A model generated the notes under the pieces. The model saw nothing but the letters and a program-made list of their open reading frames with translations, was not told the DNA's origin and searched no databases. From RGIG2041 sp045546315 (GTDB lineage Bacteria > Bacillota > Clostridia > UBA1381 > UMGS1253), in assembly GCA_045546315.1 (NCBI GenBank), contig JAZQCN010000107.1, forward strand, positions 1 to 5,017: 5,017 bases of DNA. The letters are read 5' to 3'. Every line of letters begins with the position of its first letter. Position 1 is the first letter of the stretch. A program made the translations under genes and the position numbers. Positions 1 to 3,145 of the stretch are shown piece by piece.

Positions 1-38
1 TCAGGGTGTCCACGGTTCGAGCCCGTGATGGTGTACCA
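1..38 (+). tRNA. tRNA 3' half, probably tRNA-Lys (5' part outside window)
   Basis: The window opens inside a tRNA. Positions 1-5 (TCAGG) fit the 3' strand of the anticodon stem and 6-10 (GTGTC) the variable loop. The T-stem is 11-15 (CACGG) paired with 23-27 (CCGTG) around the T-loop TTCGAGC. The 3' acceptor strand is ATGGTGT (28-34), followed by discriminator A35 and an encoded CCA (36-38). The anticodon lies upstream, so the isotype cannot be read. The TCAGG-GTGTC combination with discriminator A resembles bacterial tRNA-Lys, but this is recollection rather than proof. The matching 5' acceptor strand should be ACACCAT, possibly with G-U pairs. Confidence 0.9.
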
Positions 39-40
39 TA

Positions 41-72
41 AAAAGCATCGCACAAATGTGCGGTGCTTTTTT
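41..72 (+). terminator. Rho-independent terminator of the tRNA transcript
   Basis: A 13-bp stem (41-53 with 58-70, one T-G wobble) closes on an AAAT loop. The T-rich 3' arm runs into TTTTTTGTTTT. It begins 3 nt after the tRNA CCA end, so it terminates the tRNA transcript. The A-run on the 5' arm mirrors the T-run, so it could also work on the other strand. Confidence 0.88.
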
Positions 73-85
73 GTTTTATCTGCAT

Positions 86-124
86 AAAAACAAATGACCT
101 GCATACATCCGGCAGGTCATTTGT
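86..124 (-). terminator. Rho-independent terminator of the XRE gene, overlapping its stop codon
   Basis: A perfect 13-bp inverted repeat (90-102 and 112-124) surrounds a 9-nt loop. On the minus strand it is followed by a T-run (complement of the A-run 86-90), as expected for an intrinsic terminator of the minus-strand XRE gene. The stop codon of that gene (117-119) lies inside the stem, so the last codons form part of the hairpin. Confidence 0.85.
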
Positions 125-323
125 TCATTTCAGGCTTCTTCGTTCTGCCGACAAGATAATCAATCGACACATTAAAATAATCGGCTATTTTTATCAGCTC
201 GGCAATGCCCGGCTCACGCTCACCGGTTTCATAGCGGCTGATTGTATTTTGGCTCATATTCAAGTCAAGAGCTAATTTTAACTGGGAAATGCCTGCCGCC
301 TTTCGAATTTTCTTTAAATTCAT
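117..323 (-). CDS. XRE/Cro-CI family HTH transcriptional repressor (68 aa)
   Basis: This small DNA-binding protein consists of almost nothing but one HTH_3 (Cro/C1-type) domain. Residues 1-62 cover the five-helix fold. The HTH core is SQLKLALDLNMSQNTISRYE, followed by the family hallmark ETGEREP and a C-terminal IADYFNVSIDYLVGRT. There is no sensor, peptidase or dimerisation extension, so it resembles stand-alone autoregulators of phages, toxin-antitoxin modules and mobile islands. The start is supported by AAGGGGGG six nucleotides upstream of the ATG. The gene is divergent from the DUF4429/SHOCT gene, and two repeated near-palindromes lie between them, so it probably represses both promoters. 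That role is inferred. The family assignment is secure. Confidence 0.95.
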   Translation of the reverse strand: MNLKKIRKAAGISQLKLALDLNMSQNTISRYETGEREPGIAELIKIADYFNVSIDYLVGRTKKPEMNK

Positions 324-335
324 CCAAATCCCCCC

Positions 336-364
336 TTGACAATATTATCCCATATCGGTATAAT
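336..364 (+). promoter_or_regulatory. Consensus SigA promoter for the DUF4429/SHOCT gene
   Basis: TTGACA (336-341) and TATAAT (359-364) are separated by exactly 17 bp, a perfect consensus promoter directed rightwards. The expected transcription start is near 371, about 115 nt before the chosen start codon at 488. The -35 box abuts the minus-strand XRE ribosome binding site, and the -10 overlaps a putative operator (346-362). A promoter this strong next to a repressor gene suggests it is normally held off. Confidence 0.85.
346..362. promoter_or_regulatory. Putative XRE operator 1
   Basis: TATCCCATATCGGTATA is an imperfect palindrome, TATMCC-N5-GGTATA. It matches the second copy at 370-386 at 13 of 17 positions, including both six-base outer arms. 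It occupies the spacer and most of the -10 box of the rightward promoter, where bound repressor would block polymerase. Assignment to the neighbouring XRE protein is inferred from position. Confidence 0.6.
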
Positions 365-392
365 TAAAATATCCCGATTTGGTATATTTCAA
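363..392 (-). promoter_or_regulatory. Probable promoter of the XRE repressor gene
   Basis: On the minus strand, TTGAAA (387-392) and TTTAAT (363-368) each match the SigA consensus at five of six positions, with an 18-bp spacer. Transcription would start near 356 and give a leader of about 30 nt before the ATG at 323. The -10 box overlaps the -10 of the opposing rightward promoter by two bases, so the polymerases would compete. It is weaker than the rightward promoter. Confidence 0.55.
370..386. promoter_or_regulatory. Putative XRE operator 2
   Basis: TATCCCGATTTGGTATA shares the TATCCC and GGTATA arms of the copy at 346-362, 24 bp away start to start. It fills the spacer of the minus-strand promoter and lies at the start of the rightward transcript. 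This suits autoregulation of the XRE gene. A much weaker look-alike sits at 423-439 (10 of 17 positions) and is not called. Confidence 0.55.
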
Positions 393-487
393 CCATGCCG
401 TTACTGCGGGAAAACCAAAAGCACACCCGATATTGTACGCCATACGTTCAAAGAAATGGTGCGCGAATAAGGAGGATAATAGTACAA

Positions 488-1270
488 ATGGCCGGTAAAC
501 TAACAGTACAAGGCTTTCAGCAACTCATGCTTGGCAGTAAGACAGATATCTTTATAGATGGCGTCTATGCGGCCTCTGTTTCAAGAAATCAAAGCGTAGA
601 TATACCTATAACAAAAACCTGCATGCTCTCTTTTAAATTAGGTGTAAATCCACCTCAAGAATCTATGCAGATAGAAGATGGTGTATACACCATCGTTCAA
701 CTAATGTTTAATAGACTTTCGGGAAAGGTCTCAATGAAACTGTTGAAAAAAGAACCGTTTAATGAAGATATTGTACTTGATGAAAAAAACGCAGTCAAAC
801 CTGCTTATGACGTTAAAGGTGCGCGCGGTAGAAACATGAAGGTTTACGAGGATAAAGTTATTCTTACAACTAAAGTCACCCTGGGTTCTGTACTCACCAA
901 TAATGCTACCGATGGCGAAAAAACAATTTACTACTCCGACGTTCTTAGTGTGCAGTTCAAAAAAGCCAATATTGCCATTGGATATTTACAATTTGAAACT
1001 GCATCAAGCTCTATGAATAGTCGTTCTAGTAATTTTTGGAACGAAAACAGCTTTACCTTTGAAGAAACCTTAAATGCGGAAATGGATATTATAGCGCAAT
1101 TTATAAAGGACAAAGTAGAAGGAATTAAAAAGCAGAAAAATAACCCCATTATGGTGACAAGTGCTGTCTCTTCAGCTGACGAACTCAAAAAATTCAAAGA
1201 ATTACTTGATATGGGCGTTATCACACAAAAAGAATTTGATGCAAAGAAAAAACAGCTTTTAGGCTTATAA
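488..1270 (+). CDS. DUF4429-like / SHOCT domain protein (260 aa)
   Basis: This is a soluble-looking protein with no signal peptide or membrane helix. Residues about 10-90 form a beta-rich region with two similar turns (FIDGVYAAS, IEDGVYTIV). Residues about 115-215 resemble DUF4429, a PH-like fold: VYEDKVILTTKV, then GEKTIYYSDVLSVQFKK and IGYLQFE. Residues 229-260 are a SHOCT segment, ADELKKFKELLDMGVITQKE then FDAKKKQLL, a short C-terminal helix pair often found on proteins of unknown function and thought to mediate oligomerisation. The ATG at 488 is chosen because AAGGAGG lies at 469-475; an in-frame ATG at 395 has no ribosome binding site. The gene is AT-rich relative to its downstream neighbours and is driven by a consensus promoter that the adjacent XRE protein probably controls. 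Function is unknown. Confidence 0.88.
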   Translation: MAGKLTVQGFQQLMLGSKTDIFIDGVYAASVSRNQSVDIPITKTCMLSFKLGVNPPQESMQIEDGVYTIVQLMFNRLSGKVSMKLLKKEPFNEDIVLDEKNAVKPAYDVKGARGRNMKVYEDKVILTTKVTLGSVLTNNATDGEKTIYYSDVLSVQFKKANIAIGYLQFETASSSMNSRSSNFWNENSFTFEETLNAEMDIIAQFIKDKVEGIKKQKNNPIMVTSAVSSADELKKFKELLDMGVITQKEFDAKKKQLLGL

Positions 1271-1282
1271 TCAAAACACCGT

Positions 1283-1314
1283 AAGGGGCGATTGCAAATC
1301 GCCCCTTTTTTTTT
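1283..1314 (+). terminator. Rho-independent terminator after the DUF4429/SHOCT gene
   Basis: An 11-bp perfect stem (1283-1293 with 1297-1307, core GGGGCGATT/AATCGCCCC) is followed by nine T residues (1306-1314). It starts 12 nt after the stop codon and insulates this unit from the replication-like gene downstream. Confidence 0.92.
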
Positions 1315-1344
1315 CAAACTTGATAGTAGTAGACCTGATTTTTG

Positions 1345-1353
1345 TGCTACACT
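1345..1353 (+). promoter_or_regulatory. Possible extended -10 promoter for the replication-like gene
   Basis: TGC-TACACT (1345-1353) has the TGn extension and a partial -10 match just upstream of the ribosome binding site at 1361. The only good -35 look-alike, TTGATA at 1320-1325, is 22 bp away, which is too far. A promoter is expected here because a strong terminator precedes the gene, but this site is only a candidate. Confidence 0.3.
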
Positions 1354-1372
1354 TTCGGCAGAGGTGATAAAA

Positions 1373-1741
1373 ATGCAAAGATTACAAGGCTTTATTATGC
1401 TGCACAGAAAAATTTTGGAATGGGGATGGTACACCGACCCGGTAGTGGCGCGCGTGTTTATCCACCTGCTTTTAAACGCCAGCTTCAAGCCGGCGCACTG
1501 GCGTGGTCTTTCCTTAAAGTCCGGGCAGGTCGTTACCGGCAGAAAGGCGCTCGCCGAGCAGCTCGCCCTTTCGGAGCGGCAGGTGCGCACCGCGCTGTCG
1601 AAGCTGATGGCAACCGGCGAAATCACCGTGATGACCACCAACCGCTTTTCCGTTGTAACCATTGTAAACTGGGCGGTGTATCAGGCAATGCCTGCAGTGG
1701 ACACCGGCGAAATGACCAACAAAAGCGCCGGGTGCGCCTGA
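1373..1741 (+). CDS. Phage/mobile-element replication protein, N-terminal winged-helix domain (probably frameshifted)
   Basis: The 122-aa product matches the N-terminal domain common in replication initiator or replisome-organiser proteins of Clostridial phages and conjugative elements. It begins GFIMLHRKILEWGWYTDP, continues VFIHLLLNASFKP and the WRG strand, then the diagnostic SLKSGQVVTGRKALAEQLAL. The recognition helix SERQVRTALSKLMATGEI and the wing TTNRFSVVTIVNWAVYQ follow. The domain would bind origin DNA, usually in the element's own rep region. The ATG at 1373 is preceded by GAGGTGAT (1361-1368); a longer in-frame start at 1292 lies in the preceding terminator and is rejected. Homologues normally continue into a low-complexity Gln/Thr/Asn/Lys tail, but here the frame stops soon after MTNK. 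The tail appears downstream in another frame, so the gene may be broken. Confidence 0.8.
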   Translation: MQRLQGFIMLHRKILEWGWYTDPVVARVFIHLLLNASFKPAHWRGLSLKSGQVVTGRKALAEQLALSERQVRTALSKLMATGEITVMTTNRFSVVTIVNWAVYQAMPAVDTGEMTNKSAGCA

Positions 1742-1953
1742 AAAATGCACCCGGGCACATCGCCACCCTGCAGCCCTTGATGCGTCTGCATTTGCGCGTG
1801 GTTTACCGCCCGCCTGCATCGCCAGGTCATCACCACGATGCGACCAACAGGCGACCAACAAGCGACCACATCGTAATACTGTTAAGAATTTAAAGAATGT
1901 TAAAGAAAGTAAAGAATACGCGCACACACGCGCAGGGAAAGCAAAGATTAGCA
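1725..1953 (+). pseudogene. Out-of-frame C-terminal tail of the replication-like gene
   Basis: Between the stop at 1739-1741 and the next gene there is no separate start with a ribosome binding site. The frame one base ahead of the upstream gene is open from 1716 to 2045. From about 1842 it reads DQQATNKRPHRNTVKN and then LKNVKESKEYAHTRAG. This is the kind of Gln/Thr/Asn then Lys/Asn-rich tail that follows this winged-helix domain in phage replication proteins. Dropping one A from the AAAA run at 1721-1724 would join the two parts into a protein of about 223 aa. The segment 1735-1840 is GC-rich with no recognisable content. Either a one-base indel, a sequencing error at the homopolymer or a small insertion explains it. 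Confidence 0.45.
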
Positions 1954-1982
1954 TTGACTTTTTGCCCAAACCTACCTATAAT
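1954..1982 (+). promoter_or_regulatory. Strong SigA promoter for the membrane HTH gene
   Basis: TTGACT (1954-1959) and TATAAT (1977-1982) are separated by 17 bp, one mismatch from full consensus. Transcription would start near 1989, leaving a leader of about 22 nt that contains only the ribosome binding site AGGAGGG (1997-2003). The gene at 2011 is therefore expressed independently of the replication-like gene and probably at a high level. Confidence 0.85.
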
Positions 1983-2010
1983 GGAATTAGCAACTTAGGA
2001 GGGATAGGTT

Positions 2011-2964
2011 ATGGCAAATTCACTACACGCAGATATCTTATATGATTATCTGGTATGCGGCGAATCGCAGCAAAACATCGCAGATAACTATGGCATGAGC
2101 CAACACGATGTCAGCACGCTGATTCGCAAGGAATACGGCATCAACAAGCACAACACCAAATGGGGACGCGGTAAGCACAATCAGGCAGGCAAATATCCGA
2201 ATTTAAGCTATGATGATATTTGCGCCTTCATCGACTCCGGCAGTATGGATTTAGATGCATGGCTTGCCGGCTCAGACGGCGGTTATTATGAAGAGGATTA
2301 CGACGACGGCTATGACGATGGCTATGATGATGGTTACGACGACAGTTACGACGACTACGACGATAGCTATGATGATGGTTACGACGACAGCTATGATGAC
2401 GGCGGCTATGATAACAATTATGGCGGCAACAACGGCGGCAATTATCAGCCGCAGCAAAGCCGTTCGGGCAGAAAGGTGACCTATGTCAACCCCGACGATT
2501 ACACTTACGAGGGGCCTGCACGCGGAAGCAGCGGCAGAAAGGTGACCTATGTAAATCCCGATGATTACGATGACGACGGCAACTACCGCGGTCAGGGCAG
2601 CGGCAGCGGTCGCGGGCTTTTGCTGATTTTGGGTGCTGTGATTCTGGCGGTCGGCTGGGGCGTTACCAAGCTTGCCGAATCCGAGAATTTATTTGGTATG
2701 TATCTGAAGCTTTTATGGGATGTCGGCTACCTTTGGTACGGCTTTATCCCGGGTCTGATTTACGGCTTTTTCAATTATCTCGGCACACGCAGCATCGGCG
2801 CGGTGCTGACCAATCACGCATTGTACACCTGGACAGGGCTCGGCTATGTGATTGCAGGTATTGTATTTTTCGTAAAATACACCGCCTTCATCCCTGCGCT
2901 GATTTTGGTTGTGCTCGGTCTTGTCATCGGCTTTGCAGGCTACAAACTGTTTTTCAGAGGTTAA
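2011..2964 (+). CDS. Membrane protein with N-terminal HTH and YDDG/YDDS repeats (317 aa)
   Basis: I do not recognise a named family. Residues 1-60 contain a helix-turn-helix-like segment: GESQQNIADNYGMSQHDVST (17-36), then LIRKEYGI and a basic stretch KWGRGKHNQ. Residues 64-86 look like a second small helical module (LSYDDICAFIDSG). Residues 97-136 are a strongly acidic tract of YDDG/YDDS units, followed by Gly/Asn-rich sequence. GRKVTYVNPDDY then occurs twice (153-164 and 175-186). From 203 to the end there are about four hydrophobic helices (203-219, 238-257, 271-289, 292-315), so the protein is anchored by its C-terminus, with the N-terminal part likely cytoplasmic. The start is fixed by AGGAGGG seven nucleotides upstream and its own promoter. 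It is monocistronic and followed by a terminator. A role in linking DNA or transcription to the membrane is possible but is inference. Confidence 0.87.
   Translation: MANSLHADILYDYLVCGESQQNIADNYGMSQHDVSTLIRKEYGINKHNTKWGRGKHNQAGKYPNLSYDDICAFIDSGSMDLDAWLAGSDGGYYEEDYDDGYDDGYDDGYDDSYDDYDDSYDDGYDDSYDDGGYDNNYGGNNGGNYQPQQSRSGRKVTYVNPDDYTYEGPARGSSGRKVTYVNPDDYDDDGNYRGQGSGSGRGLLLILGAVILAVGWGVTKLAESENLFGMYLKLLWDVGYLWYGFIPGLIYGFFNYLGTRSIGAVLTNHALYTWTGLGYVIAGIVFFVKYTAFIPALILVVLGLVIGFAGYKLFFRG
2299..2418 (+). repeat. In-frame YDDG/YDDS coding repeat tract
   Basis: Ten consecutive units of three to five codons encode YDDG, YDDG, YDDG, YDDS, YDD, YDDS, YDDG, YDDS, YDDGG, YDNN. A 24-nt block at 2322-2345 recurs identically at 2367-2390, so a 45-bp (15-residue) unit appears to have been duplicated in tandem. 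Codons alternate between all-T and all-C wobble versions within units, as expected for copied units. All units keep the frame. Confidence 0.9.
2464..2568 (+). repeat. Direct repeat encoding SGRKVTYVNPDDY twice
   Basis: Copies at 2464-2502 and 2530-2568 start 66 bp apart and encode the same 13 residues, differing only at synonymous positions. They form the juxtamembrane linker between the acidic YDD tract and the first membrane helix. The conservation at protein level suggests a functional linear motif rather than filler. Confidence 0.85.
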
Positions 2965-2971
2965 TATATGC

Positions 2972-3001
2972 AAAAAAGCTCTCCGTCAGGAGAGCTTTTT
3001 T
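2972..3001 (+). terminator. Rho-independent terminator after the membrane HTH gene
   Basis: A 13-bp perfect stem (2972-2984 with 2989-3001) with a GTCA loop has AAAAAA on one arm and TTTTTT on the other. It begins 7 nt after the stop codon. The symmetric A and T runs make it a likely bidirectional terminator that also protects against read-through from the minus-strand operon. Confidence 0.9.
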
Positions 3002-3013
3002 GATTGGAATGAC

Positions 3014-3035
3014 GGACCGTCCGGGAGGCCGGTCC
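3014..3035. repeat. Intergenic GC-rich palindrome
   Basis: GGACCG (3014-3019) and CGGTCC (3030-3035) form a hairpin in otherwise AT-rich intergenic sequence. On the minus strand the flank reads GTAGGGACCGGCCTCCC, a style I associate with dispersed intergenic palindromic repeats in Clostridial genomes. Only one copy is in the window, so repeat status is unproven. Confidence 0.4.
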
Positions 3036-3087
3036 CTACACACGAAATAAAGCAAAAAGCAGAAAATCGGATGCAGTACAAGGCAGA

Positions 3088-3122
3088 AAGACCGGCACAG
3101 TACTCTGCGTACGGCCGGTCTT
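3088..3122 (-). terminator. Probable terminator of the GH127 operon
   Basis: A 9-bp perfect stem AAGACCGGC/GCCGGTCTT (3088-3096 with 3114-3122) encloses a 17-nt loop that contains an internal GTAC/GTAC pairing. It lies about 25 nt beyond the stop of the minus-strand gene. On that strand it is followed by a weak pyrimidine run (TCTTTCTGCC), so termination efficiency is uncertain. A dispersed palindrome is the alternative. Confidence 0.5.
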
Positions 3123-3145
3123 GATAACGAAGTATTACACAAAAT

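Noticed and set aside
395..487. Longer N-terminus for the DUF4429/SHOCT protein starting at 395
   Set aside because: There is no ribosome binding site before 395, and the extra 31 residues are of unlike composition. AAGGAGG at 469-475 points to the ATG at 488.
27..694. Possible attachment-site duplication of the tRNA end (GATGGTGTA at 27-35 and 677-685)
   Set aside because: Nine shared bases inside a coding palindrome are too short for an att core, and no integrase is present in the window.
1292..1372. Longer N-terminus for the replication-like protein starting at 1292
   Set aside because: That ATG-to-1372 stretch runs through the terminator hairpin and T-run of the previous gene. GAGGTGAT at 1361-1368 supports the start at 1373.
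931..1662. Long minus-strand open frame opposite the DUF4429/SHOCT gene and the replication-like gene
   Set aside because: It crosses two well-supported plus-strand genes and a terminator, has no good ribosome binding site and its product is Ser/Cys-rich with no recognisable domain. It is an antisense shadow.
1342..1969. Open frames on both strands over 1342-1969
   Set aside because: They are a by-product of the GC-rich sequence. Their products are Arg/His/Ala-rich with no domain, and they overlap the recognisable winged-helix domain.
2299..2418. CRISPR-like or noncoding tandem repeat
   Set aside because: The units are 9-15 bp, coding, in frame and without spacers of constant length. This is a protein repeat.
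2255..2479. Thr/Met-rich plus-strand and Ile/Val-rich minus-strand frames across the YDD tract
   Set aside because: They are pure translations of the GAY-GAY-TAY repeats in other frames, so their apparent length is an artefact of the repeat.
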